Virus record (IMG/VR): IMGVR_UViG_3300022821_000012
Location: 36,211-100,210 of that record
Strand: one strand, 5' to 3'
Length of the DNA: 64,000 bases
DNA from: a virus
The translations under genes were made by a program, and so were the position numbers. The notes beneath the pieces were generated by a model. The model saw only the letters and a list, made by a program, of their open reading frames with translations. It was not told the DNA's origin and ran no database searches. Each line of letters begins with the position of its first letter. Within the stretch, counting starts at the first letter, position 1. Below are positions 56,216 to 64,000 of this stretch, piece after piece.

Positions 56216-56467
56216 TTATGATATATTTACGATAACTGAGGCTACGATGGCTGTTACTACGGATATGAGAATGATACCAGCAAATCCATACGCAAGGATT
56301 TTGACTGGTGTGTGTTCATGTTTAGTGATGAAGTCATGGCTCATACTTTTTTCGATGCTGGTTAAACGGCGTTCTAATTCAATAGTGCGTTCATCGATAC
56401 GACCAAGCAACTCACGTATGTCGTTGTTTTCTCGTCTGTCAAAGCTCTGTCGTTCTTCTGTTTTCAT
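56216..56467 (-). CDS. Coiled-coil membrane protein, 83 aa
   Basis: MKTEERQSFDRRENNDIREL, a coiled coil to residue 45, and a C-terminal helix (ILAYGFAGIILISVVTAIVA). Spanin- or holin-accessory-like in shape only. Confidence 0.6.
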   Translation of the reverse strand: MKTEERQSFDRRENNDIRELLGRIDERTIELERRLTSIEKSMSHDFITKHEHTPVKILAYGFAGIILISVVTAIVASVIVNIS

Positions 56468-56532
56468 AATCTTTGCCCAATGCCTGTATACGTTTATTTA
56501 CTATATATTAGTAAAGATTATGGATGTATATA

Positions 56533-58353
56533 TTATGTAAGAAAGTCTTCGTCGGTAAATCCAGCAACATTTTGTGTATCATTAAATTCGTTGATAGGTT
56601 CAAGATCATCATTTAGTTGACCTGCATAACCTATACCGTATTCGGCGAACTGCGCAAGATTTTGTCCTTCACGCAAACCAAGTTTAAGGAAGTCGCCTGT
56701 TTGTGTAGGTGCGGCGGATTTTGCTAGGAATTCTGCACGGTTGCTACCATCTTGTCCATACGTTGGTAGTTGCCTTGCGAAGCTTAACATGGTTGCTTTA
56801 TTGCCGGGTGACACCAGCGAGGTATCGATATCGGATATAGCAATGTTTTCTAGTTCGGTATTCAATTTATCTGCGGTGCCTATCCAGTTATTGCGTGAGG
56901 TGTCTATTAAATTTTGAACCGTTGGTGAACTATTGTTACCTATGATTGTGAATTCGTCTGTGATTTGAGTTTGTTTGGCGCTTGCCCAATCGTCCAATGT
57001 AGCGAAGATACCGATCAGTGGATCATTGATTGTTCCTGCGGATACATCTGTATATGCTCCACCAAGACCTGCGCTTAGTTGACCATATAATGATTGAACG
57101 TCTGCGGTTACGCCAAGGTCTGATAGTTGGTCGATTGCCTGTTTATATGACGGTATGTAATCTTCGATGCCATATCCTGCGGCGATACCCATAACGTCAC
57201 GCATTAACACTGATCCGTCTGGACCAGTGCCGTTACCAAAGACGCCTGAAATATTACTAAAGTATTCAGGTGATAGTAGGTCGGTTTGTCCGAGAATATT
57301 GGTTAAGTCGCTTCCGCCTGCCATGCCGCCCATCATATCCCCTAGATCACCAAGACTGGCCAATGAGCCTGTATCAATGCTACCTAGTTTTGTTCCGAGG
57401 TCAGCGAAGCTACTGAATGATTTACCAATATTGTTATCGAGAACTTTTGTTACATCGGTCAGCTGACCTAGATTATTAAGATTGATTCCTGATCCCATCA
57501 CTTCTTGGATGTCGGCAAGGTCGGTGATATTAGTAATACCGTTCATTACTTCTTGTATTTTTCCTTGGTATAGTGGGTTAGAAAGATCATCTAGTGGAAT
57601 CCCCAACCCTTCAAGTTTGGTTGCTATGTTACCGATATCACCCAGTCCTTCACTTAATAGTTGCGATGCGATTTGTCCGGGCTGCATTAGATTGGCGAAG
57701 TTCGATACGTCACCAAATTTACCGAGACTTGCGAAACCTGCACCAAGATCGGGGAAGGATGCTCCGAGTCCATCTGTAAGGCTACCGATACCATTTGTTA
57801 ATAGTTCATCGAAGTTACCAATGGAATCTCCTAGAAACCCACCATCGGTAAAGTCTTTAGTAAGTCCTGTAATACCACCGAAGTCTGTGTTTAAGGCACG
57901 AGTAATTGTTGGCATAATATCTATACTTGATCCACTGAATGATTGAACTTGATTAAAAATCTGAAGCCCAGCGCTAATATCCACTGGCATGAATTCGGAT
58001 GCATGGGCGGTGATTGAAGTAATCAGACTTGAAGAATCGGTTACTTTGGATGCTAGATCACCCAGACCACTGGGTACGGCTGCGGTTAATGCTGCTGCGA
58101 TACCAGACCCACCAGCTGCACTAGTTATGGCACCCAATGTTCCACTTGATATGGCTGTTAATGGGTCTAATCCTGTATCGCCTACTGCACCACTTGCGGC
58201 ACTCATTGCCGCCTGTGCAACGATGGCGGTTGGTCCATTTGCTGCTACTGCCATAATAGTAGGGGCAACACTAGCAATACCGGGGATTCCCCCAAGCATT
58301 CCGCCGAACATACCAAATCCGCCAGATGTCATTCCTGCAATTTTACATGCCAT
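56533..58353 (-). CDS. Large Gly/Ala/Leu-rich virion-type protein, 606 aa
   Basis: MACKIAGMTSGGFGMFGGML opens an Ala- and Gly-rich region; the middle repeats LGDxxS/LGxLG-like helices, and the end is hydrophilic. It lies next to the PAAR protein in an operon, so a baseplate or tail-tip role is likely. Confidence 0.6.
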   Translation of the reverse strand: MACKIAGMTSGGFGMFGGMLGGIPGIASVAPTIMAVAANGPTAIVAQAAMSAASGAVGDTGLDPLTAISSGTLGAITSAAGGSGIAAALTAAVPSGLGDLASKVTDSSSLITSITAHASEFMPVDISAGLQIFNQVQSFSGSSIDIMPTITRALNTDFGGITGLTKDFTDGGFLGDSIGNFDELLTNGIGSLTDGLGASFPDLGAGFASLGKFGDVSNFANLMQPGQIASQLLSEGLGDIGNIATKLEGLGIPLDDLSNPLYQGKIQEVMNGITNITDLADIQEVMGSGINLNNLGQLTDVTKVLDNNIGKSFSSFADLGTKLGSIDTGSLASLGDLGDMMGGMAGGSDLTNILGQTDLLSPEYFSNISGVFGNGTGPDGSVLMRDVMGIAAGYGIEDYIPSYKQAIDQLSDLGVTADVQSLYGQLSAGLGGAYTDVSAGTINDPLIGIFATLDDWASAKQTQITDEFTIIGNNSSPTVQNLIDTSRNNWIGTADKLNTELENIAISDIDTSLVSPGNKATMLSFARQLPTYGQDGSNRAEFLAKSAAPTQTGDFLKLGLREGQNLAQFAEYGIGYAGQLNDDLEPINEFNDTQNVAGFTDEDFLT

Positions 58354-58357
58354 AATC

Positions 58358-58639
58358 TTATCCTATAATAACGTTCGAACTACCAGTAGCTCTAGAATGA
58401 CCACAGGTATCTACATCACCTACACGTATTACGGGAATACCTTCAACTAACACTTTGGTACTACCTTTGCCTGTACGTGCACTACAATGAATAGGCACAT
58501 CAGGACAAGGGGCGTGTGGGGATACCGGAACACCGGTATAGCACAACGGGCGACCATTCACGGTCACCTTTGTTGAACCTTGCATTGTTGCTCCGCCGCC
58601 ACCATTAATATCGCCTAGTCTAACTGCCTGTGATGCCAT
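58358..58639 (-). CDS. PAAR-motif spike-tip protein
   Basis: 93 aa. The three-fold pattern with STKVTVNGRP, HCSARTGKGSTKVLVEG and GDVDTCGHSRATGSSNV fits PAAR tips: Gly-rich strands with His and Cys for a metal at the point. It would cap the central spike and help pierce the outer membrane. Confidence 0.85.
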   Translation of the reverse strand: MASQAVRLGDINGGGGATMQGSTKVTVNGRPLCYTGVPVSPHAPCPDVPIHCSARTGKGSTKVLVEGIPVIRVGDVDTCGHSRATGSSNVIIG

Positions 58640-58955
58640 GTAGTTCGTTCACTCCTGCTACTTGAATACCGGATGTGCTTTTGATGTAACTATTCTTAAT
58701 ATCGTCACGTGGAGTAGTTAGCATAGCGACAGCGGTTTTCATAATCTCTACACTCTTATTTATGTCCATACAAAACACACTTGGTTGCATATCCAAGATA
58801 GGTTCGCCTTTATCATTTTGAACTAGACCGATTGTGGCTGGTTTTTTTACGACATATTTTGTATCGCCTTCTACTTCTAGTTTGCCGATAATTTCTTCGC
58901 CGTTAGTCATTCTAAAGACGAAGATATCGCCTTCTTTTTTACTTTGAACTAACAT
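58620..58955 (-). CDS. Sm-like-fold phage protein, 111 aa
   Basis: MLVQSKKEGDIFVFRMTNGE and EIIGKLEVEGDTKYVVKKPA form the strands of an Sm-like barrel; the C-terminal half is helical. Overlaps the PAAR gene by 20 bases. Similar proteins occur near baseplate genes in T4-like marine phages. Confidence 0.65.
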   Translation of the reverse strand: MLVQSKKEGDIFVFRMTNGEEIIGKLEVEGDTKYVVKKPATIGLVQNDKGEPILDMQPSVFCMDINKSVEIMKTAVAMLTTPRDDIKNSYIKSTSGIQVAGVNELHGITGS

Positions 58956-58988
58956 TGATATATTCCTTTTTGATGATGTTTCTACTGT

Positions 58989-58996
58989 TATTTATA
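58989..58996 (-). promoter_or_regulatory. Late promoter TATAAATA
   Basis: Start near 58983, then a leader with AAAAGGAATAT before the ATG at 58955. It drives the Sm-like, PAAR and 606-aa genes. Confidence 0.65.
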
Positions 58997-59038
58997 GATA
59001 AATAAATATGATTAAATATTTTGGATAAATACTAAGGT

Positions 59039-60139
59039 ATGAGTACAATAAAAGATTTTGGGGATAAGCATGTTGCCGTTAGTTCTCTTGAGACAAAACT
59101 TCACGCAACAAGAAAAGACCCCCGTATAGTTTCAGTGAACTGGTTTTTAGGCAAGAGATGCAACTACGATTGCTCTTACTGTGCATCGTTCTTTCACGAC
59201 AACTATAGTCCGCATATTAAGTTAGAAGATGCCAAGTCTTTCATCGAAAGTCTGCGCGATGAAGTAAAAACCCAAAACAAAATGATAAAGTTTGCAATCA
59301 CCGGAGGCGAACCATTCATTCATCCACACTTCTATGAAATAGCAGAGTTCATAAAGTTACAGGGTAACTGTATACAACTTAGCGTCACTACAAACGGATC
59401 ACTACCCTTAGAATATTACCTACGATGTATTGAACACATTGACACCATCACCGTTAGTTTACATATGGAAAAATCAAACACTATTATAGATAACACAATA
59501 GCCAAAATCATAGCATTATCGAACAACGATATATTCCTCAATGTAAACCTTATGGCATTGCCGGGAAAGTTTGATAAAATAAAAGAAATCATTGATGTGT
59601 TTCATAAGCACAATATAAAGTTCGTGTTACGGAAAATAATCCCACCATATGAAGACAAGGACGCCATCGTAACCAAGAAGACTCTGACCGTTCCTATAGC
59701 AGAGTTGGAAAAAGACTTTGATAAAGTGAAGTTCGACAAGAAGCAATATGCCATTGAAACGACCAGTGATAGATATCTTGAATATTACTCAAAGGATGAG
59801 TTGGCATTTCTAGATGCATTTGTTCATAACAGTTGGTGCAACATCAAGTTACATACCGAAGATGATACATTAGAATGCAATACAGATGACCTCATATTAC
59901 AAGATGCAAACAACTGGCAAAACTGGAAGTGTTATATCGGGATTGACTCATTGTATATTCAACACAACGGGTCAGTTTTTAGAGGAACTTGTATGCAGGG
60001 TGGATCAATAGGAAAAATAGGTTCTCCTATTGATTGGCCAAGAGAACCTATTGTTTGTCCTATTTCAAAATGCGGATGCAATGCCGACATGGTAATCAGG
60101 AAAGTAAAAGACGACAGATATACTGGGTTGATTAACTAA
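59039..60139 (+). CDS. Radical SAM protein with C-terminal Cys cluster
   Basis: 366 aa. GKRCNYDCSYCASF is the CxxxCxxC cluster, AITGGEPFIHP the SAM-binding motif, and the end has CYIGIDSLYIQHNG and CPISKCGCNAD, a SPASM-like second-cluster site. Such enzymes modify peptides or RNA. GATAAATA is 7 bases before the ATG and there is no normal ribosome site. Confidence 0.85.
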   Translation: MSTIKDFGDKHVAVSSLETKLHATRKDPRIVSVNWFLGKRCNYDCSYCASFFHDNYSPHIKLEDAKSFIESLRDEVKTQNKMIKFAITGGEPFIHPHFYEIAEFIKLQGNCIQLSVTTNGSLPLEYYLRCIEHIDTITVSLHMEKSNTIIDNTIAKIIALSNNDIFLNVNLMALPGKFDKIKEIIDVFHKHNIKFVLRKIIPPYEDKDAIVTKKTLTVPIAELEKDFDKVKFDKKQYAIETTSDRYLEYYSKDELAFLDAFVHNSWCNIKLHTEDDTLECNTDDLILQDANNWQNWKCYIGIDSLYIQHNGSVFRGTCMQGGSIGKIGSPIDWPREPIVCPISKCGCNADMVIRKVKDDRYTGLIN

Positions 60140-60251
60140 AGGTAACACCCAAAAAGATAATACCACATAGAATAACGAATATAGCCAAGGCAGACTTCCA
60201 CCCACATGCATGAGCAAATACATGAATTCCTTCAATGAATAATACTATCAT
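60132..60251 (-). CDS. 39-aa membrane peptide
   Basis: MIVLFIEGIHVFAHACGWKS, and ALAIFVILCGIIFLGVTF. One base after the glutaredoxin stop. Its stop lies inside the end of the plus-strand gene. Confidence 0.45.
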   Translation of the reverse strand: MIVLFIEGIHVFAHACGWKSALAIFVILCGIIFLGVTFS

Positions 60252-60252
60252 C

Positions 60253-60492
60253 TCACCCATAGTCTTTTATTTCCTGTTCAGTCATTTTCTGTAGACCATT
60301 ATTACCACCGTGTACAGCCTTGCCATTAATATAAATCTGCGGAACTGTGCGATGACCTTCTTCTTTTAGAAACTCGCGAGTTCCCGGCGTCATCTCAATG
60401 TCAATCTCCAAAAATGGCAGATTGATTTCCGTTAGTTTTTTCTTTGCCTGAATACAGTGCGGACAATCGTTTTTTGTATATAGTTTAATCAT
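60253..60492 (-). CDS. Glutaredoxin
   Basis: 79 aa. MIKLYTKNDCPHCIQAKKKL has the CPHC site; TVPQIYINGKAVHGGNN binds glutathione. It gives electrons to the phage ribonucleotide reductase next to it. Confidence 0.9.
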   Translation of the reverse strand: MIKLYTKNDCPHCIQAKKKLTEINLPFLEIDIEMTPGTREFLKEEGHRTVPQIYINGKAVHGGNNGLQKMTEQEIKDYG

Positions 60493-60514
60493 TATGTTCT
60501 CCTGCTATGTAGAT

Positions 60515-61606
60515 TTATAAATCAAAGTCCTTGAATGTATCGCCGTCTACGTCTTGAACAGTTCCGCCCAAAATATATGATGACACCTGTACTTCTTGAG
60601 GAGCCACTTGAACTTCGCTTCCGCTAATCCATTTTTGCGTCCAAGGTAATGGATTGGCTTGTGGAACTTTATACGGGCTTGGTAGTTTAATTGACTGCAA
60701 TCGTTTATGTGCAACCCATTCTACGTATTGGTTTAGTAGTTCTTCGTTCAATCCAATCATTGAGCCATCCTTAAACAGATATTTGGCCCATGCTTTTTCC
60801 TGATCAACAACGTCAGTAAATAGGTTAAGACATTCTTCTTGTGTCTCTTCTGCAATCTTTGCGAAATCGGGGTCGTCGGTGGGTAGATATTTGATCAAGT
60901 TCTGCGTAGCTGCCAAATGAACATTCTCGTCGCGGCAAATAAGTTTGATTATTTTAGCGTTGCCTTCCATCTTTTTTAGTTCAGCGAATGCCCATGCACA
61001 TGCAAAACTCACATAGAAACGAACACCTTCCAATGCATTGACGCTATTGATAGCCATCCAAATATGCTTCTTTAGTTGATAGTCCGACATCGTACGTTTA
61101 TCATTGCGCCATTTATGTGTAGCATCAATCAACTCGTCGTAATATTTTGCGATTGACTTGGCACATTCCATGACTTCGGTGTTGTCATTGACGGCATCGA
61201 ATACTTTACTCGGGTTTGCATACACATTGCGGATGATATAGGTATATGATCGTGAATGGATAGTTTCGTTGAATGACCATGTTTCAATGAATGCTTCCAA
61301 CTCCGGTAAGGTAGCCAATGGCAAGAACGCAAGATTAGGTGATCGCCCCTGAACACTATCGAGGATGATTTGACGTTTCAGGTTGCTGGTGAAAATATGC
61401 TGTTCATATTCGCTCAACTCTTTGAAGTCTTTTGCATCGCGCATAATGTCAACTTCTTGTGGCGTCCAGAAGAATCCAATCATCTTCTCGGTAAGTTTTT
61501 CAAAGGCGGGATACTTTACTGTCTCGTATCTCTGCATCCCCATTGCCTCGTCTAAGAATAACTTCTTGTTTGTGTGGTCTGTGTGTTTCGTATTAAATAC
61601 TGTCAT
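60515..61606 (-). CDS. nrdB: Ribonucleotide reductase small subunit NrdB
   Basis: 363 aa from 61606, with GGAG 6 bases upstream. The iron ligands are visible: FIETWSFNETIHSRSYTYII, then CRDENVHLAATQN. It makes the tyrosyl radical that NrdA needs. Class Ia type. Confidence 0.93.
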   Translation of the reverse strand: MTVFNTKHTDHTNKKLFLDEAMGMQRYETVKYPAFEKLTEKMIGFFWTPQEVDIMRDAKDFKELSEYEQHIFTSNLKRQIILDSVQGRSPNLAFLPLATLPELEAFIETWSFNETIHSRSYTYIIRNVYANPSKVFDAVNDNTEVMECAKSIAKYYDELIDATHKWRNDKRTMSDYQLKKHIWMAINSVNALEGVRFYVSFACAWAFAELKKMEGNAKIIKLICRDENVHLAATQNLIKYLPTDDPDFAKIAEETQEECLNLFTDVVDQEKAWAKYLFKDGSMIGLNEELLNQYVEWVAHKRLQSIKLPSPYKVPQANPLPWTQKWISGSEVQVAPQEVQVSSYILGGTVQDVDGDTFKDFDL

Positions 61607-61637
61607 TGTTTTCTCCAAATATCGATTTCGGGTTGCA

Positions 61638-62111
61638 TCATAGGTCTAACTCATCAATGCGTAAATTATAGCAATCAGATTTTACAGTGAAGTTATTTGA
61701 GGGATCAACCTCTCCCCGCGTAAGCATCGTTGCTTCTTCAAAATATTTCATCTTATCTTTAAATCCAAGTATCCAAGCCGTTGACAAATCCTTACTGACA
61801 CGAGTGAATGCATAAACGTCACATTTCTGCGTAGTATTTAACTTAGCCACACTACATTCATAATATGGTTTAGGTGCCACGGTTGTTCTTTTTGTCTTTA
61901 CATCAATTGTAATATCCTCGAAAACAATATCATAATCATAAGTATTACGTATCGCTGCCCCCTCGCCCAAAAAGTCAGCGACAATACGCTCACCAATGAA
62001 TCCGGCAATGTTACCTGCGCCACCAGTTATACTGTTGTTGAGCCTTCCCATTTCTGCCGATTTTTCGGTAGCTTCGTGTACGATATCACTCGTCAGTTTA
62101 ACCTCGATCAT
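61638..62111 (-). CDS. PD-(D/E)XK-like nuclease
   Basis: 157 aa. FIGERIVADFLGEG, then YDYDIVFEDITIDVKTKRT, gives Glu, Asp and D-x-K in the order of PD-(D/E)XK enzymes. Between nrdB and a radical SAM gene. Confidence 0.65.
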   Translation of the reverse strand: MIEVKLTSDIVHEATEKSAEMGRLNNSITGGAGNIAGFIGERIVADFLGEGAAIRNTYDYDIVFEDITIDVKTKRTTVAPKPYYECSVAKLNTTQKCDVYAFTRVSKDLSTAWILGFKDKMKYFEEATMLTRGEVDPSNNFTVKSDCYNLRIDELDL

Positions 62112-63331
62112 TTCGTTACTTCCTCGTATAGTTTCGGCATTACATCTTTCATCTTTAATGACGAATCTTGCTCATACCATTCTATGTATCTAGTGAACTT
62201 CGCTTTGAGTTCGGGTTTGTATTTATGCGTTAGGTATTCATCAATTCGTTTATCAGATTCATTTTCGATATAGCCAGCTGAATTGTTAAAATCAAGTTCT
62301 TTTATATTATCTCGTATAGTATTGACATAATCGATACCAAGCGCATCTAGCGTTAAATATGACGGATGATCAGTTAATGAAAATCCAACTGTCAACTTGT
62401 TACTGTGTGTCCATTTGATAAACTTATCCATATGTTCCAATGATAATGCCTGTATAGTATTGACAATGCCCACATGATGTTTTTCTATGTTATGCTGGCA
62501 GTAATCCCTGAACATCAATATATTATTTTCTACTTCTGGCCAGTGACTACCCTTTCTAATATAATCCTGCGCATCACCTATTCCTTCGAGGCTTACGCTA
62601 ACACTTATATACTTGAACTTATCAAGCCGCTTCATTATGGGGATGAAATCAACACTCCCATTACTGACAAAATGTAATCGCACTTTAGATGCCTTGTCTG
62701 CCGGAACATTATCTAAAATAGTAAGTAACTTGGTATCAATAAACGGTTCACCACCCAATAGTTTTATGCTTTTTATTTCTTTACTCAATGCATATAACAG
62801 AGTGCGATATTCATTGACCATAAATGTATTCTTAGTTCTTTCGAAGTAGTCAGGCTCATCAGCCAGCACCTCTTGAACAAATTCATTACTCTTATCTTTG
62901 GCCCATCGGTTATAAATCTGGGTGCTGTCGGCTGGGTTGCACATCGCACAACTGAAATTACAAAGATTATTGGTTTTTATATCGGCATGCATCAACACAT
63001 TGTCGTGCTTTAATGCATTTTTGACCCACGAGTTATTGATGTCATCCTCTTTGATAAATGTTTGATGATAGATATTTCGTAGGCTTAGTAACCCTGCTTC
63101 TTCTTTCTTCCAACAGTTATTACATTCAGATATTTTATTTCCTGCCTCAAGGTTGTCATTCATGTACTTGAAGTATTCGCTGTTTTGCCAATCTGCGATA
63201 GCATAATAATCTTTCTCGCCAGTGAAGTCAGATGCTTTCTTGTCGACATGACAACATGGCACAATATCATTTTGCATTCCTGAACGTATAGCAAATCGTG
63301 ACGCAAAACAAAATGTCTTATTATTAGCCAT
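62108..63331 (-). CDS. Twitch-domain radical SAM protein
   Basis: 407 aa. The N-terminal CCHVDKKASDF and CNNCWKKEE give an auxiliary Cys set; NNLCNFSCAMCNPAD is the SAM cluster, and LLGGEPFIDTK the SAM site. A broken relative is in the insert at 50013-50217. It sits between nrdA and the nuclease. Confidence 0.85.
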   Translation of the reverse strand: MANNKTFCFASRFAIRSGMQNDIVPCCHVDKKASDFTGEKDYYAIADWQNSEYFKYMNDNLEAGNKISECNNCWKKEEAGLLSLRNIYHQTFIKEDDINNSWVKNALKHDNVLMHADIKTNNLCNFSCAMCNPADSTQIYNRWAKDKSNEFVQEVLADEPDYFERTKNTFMVNEYRTLLYALSKEIKSIKLLGGEPFIDTKLLTILDNVPADKASKVRLHFVSNGSVDFIPIMKRLDKFKYISVSVSLEGIGDAQDYIRKGSHWPEVENNILMFRDYCQHNIEKHHVGIVNTIQALSLEHMDKFIKWTHSNKLTVGFSLTDHPSYLTLDALGIDYVNTIRDNIKELDFNNSAGYIENESDKRIDEYLTHKYKPELKAKFTRYIEWYEQDSSLKMKDVMPKLYEEVTK

Positions 63332-63337
63332 TTTTGC

Positions 63338-64000
63338 TCATAGCATACATGCATCGCAATCTTCTGGGTCTTCTAACTCAGATAATGTATCAACTTCATC
63401 TTTTTTATCAAATGCATTTTCATCATATTCGCCTTGGCCATCATTGGTATTGAAGTAATAAAGCGTCTTAATTCCCCACTTGTATGCCATAAGCAAATGT
63501 TTCAATAACTCACTCATCGGAATCTTTTCATCTTCGTAGAAGGCTGGATTGTAACTCGTGTTCGTTGAAATAGATTGGTCAATGTATTTCTGTAGCACTG
63601 CCATAATCTTTAGATAGCCTTCTGGTGATTTTTGATCCCATAATAGTTCATACTTATTCTTTAGGCGTGGATACCCCGGCACAACTTGTTTCAACACACC
63701 ATCCTTAGATTGTTTGACTGATACATACGAGCGCGGCGGTTCAATGCCGTTTGTGCTGTTGCTGATTTGCGATGAAGTCTCCGATGGCATAAGGGCCATT
63801 AATGTGGCATTACGAATGCCAGTATCTTTTAGTTGCTCGCGAAGTGCTTGCCACGGCATACGTTCAACATGCGGGACCAACTCATCAACCGTCTTCTTGT
63901 ATGTGTCAATGGGCAGGATACCATCACTGTATCGGGTGTTTGCATTTAGTTTACATGCACCTTTTTCGGCAGCAAGGTCTGCGCTTGCTTTGATAAGATA
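63338..64000 (-). CDS. nrdA: Ribonucleotide reductase large subunit NrdA, C-terminal part
   Basis: 221 residues; the gene goes on past the right edge. ALMPSETSSQISNSTNGIEP, PPRSYVSVKQSKDG and MAYKWGIKTLYYFNT are class Ia features, and the end, DCDACML, has the shuttle Cys pair that takes electrons from glutaredoxin. Confidence 0.93.
   Translation of the reverse strand, partial: YLIKASADLAAEKGACKLNANTRYSDGILPIDTYKKTVDELVPHVERMPWQALREQLKDTGIRNATLMALMPSETSSQISNSTNGIEPPRSYVSVKQSKDGVLKQVVPGYPRLKNKYELLWDQKSPEGYLKIMAVLQKYIDQSISTNTSYNPAFYEDEKIPMSELLKHLLMAYKWGIKTLYYFNTNDGQGEYDENAFDKKDEVDTLSELEDPEDCDACML

Noticed and set aside
57482-58450. Plus-strand open frames opposite the 606-aa virion gene
   Set aside because: Antisense shadows; the minus frame fits the operon and promoter.

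Overview
The window is a piece of a large tailed-phage genome of the T4-like (myovirus) type, coding almost entirely on the minus strand. The evidence is a T4-type late promoter motif (TATAAATA or GATAAATA), a class Ia ribonucleotide reductase with glutaredoxin, a PAAR spike-tip protein beside a long virion-type protein, a 2-kb insert with gp41/gp61-like replication fragments, and chains of small genes joined by ATGA or TAATG overlaps. Many gene clusters instead carry a host-type sigma70 promoter (TTGACA, 16-18 bp, TATAAT/TATACT). The host is probably an alphaproteobacterium: the window encodes a circularly permuted two-piece tmRNA whose tag ends NDNF...AVAA, which is the alphaproteobacterial type. 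The mix of genes (pstS, purS, hsp20, bS21, radical SAM proteins) resembles marine phages.

Layout. 0-9 kb: small accessory genes, lipoproteins, a nucleotidyltransferase-like protein, a phosphoesterase and pstS behind a probable Pho box. 9-13.5 kb: purS, an EndoVII-like HNH nuclease, four tiny genes, a GIY-YIG endonuclease and an SbmA/BacA-like transporter. 13.5-22.2 kb: a metabolic island with amidinotransferase, 2OG oxygenase-like, DegT-like and SGNH-like proteins, a glycosyltransferase-like protein, and a UDP-glucose dehydrogenase broken in two by a split intein with a homing endonuclease gene between the halves. 22.2-24.8 kb: a low-complexity adhesin-like gene broken by frameshifts and a 62-bp duplication. 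25-30.3 kb: Pth2, many small proteins and ClpS. 30.3-36.5 kb: an ExbB/ExbD-like membrane pair, Hsp20, bS21, ClpX and a coiled-coil membrane protein. 36.5-44.8 kb: small genes, a phosphatase, a zincin and a nucleotidyltransferase/ligase-like pair. 44.8-49.6 kb: a SleB-like hydrolase, an array of 24-residue-repeat proteins and a UV endonuclease. 46.9-47.4 and 49.7-50.0 kb: promoter clusters. 50.0-52.2 kb: a patchwork of gene fragments inserted inside a promoter. 52.8-55.6 kb: an RNA locus with candidate large structured RNAs, a tRNA-like element and the tmRNA. 55.7-59 kb: virion genes. 59-64 kb: radical SAM proteins, glutaredoxin, NrdB, a PD-(D/E)XK-like protein and NrdA.

Three themes stand out. 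First, translation rescue and proteolysis: tmRNA, ClpX (with both the tag-recognition and ClpP-docking loops), ClpS, Pth2 and bS21 would let the phage tag stalled products and feed them to host ClpP. Second, two amplified protein families: about 31 copies or remnants of a small FWxxL / CxxC / WEWDG protein, and about 12 of a WYLNG-HRxDGPA repeat protein. Third, mobile or decaying DNA: the fractured ugd gene, homing endonucleases, an insertion with 11-bp direct repeats, and several one-base frameshifts that may be biological or sequencing errors.
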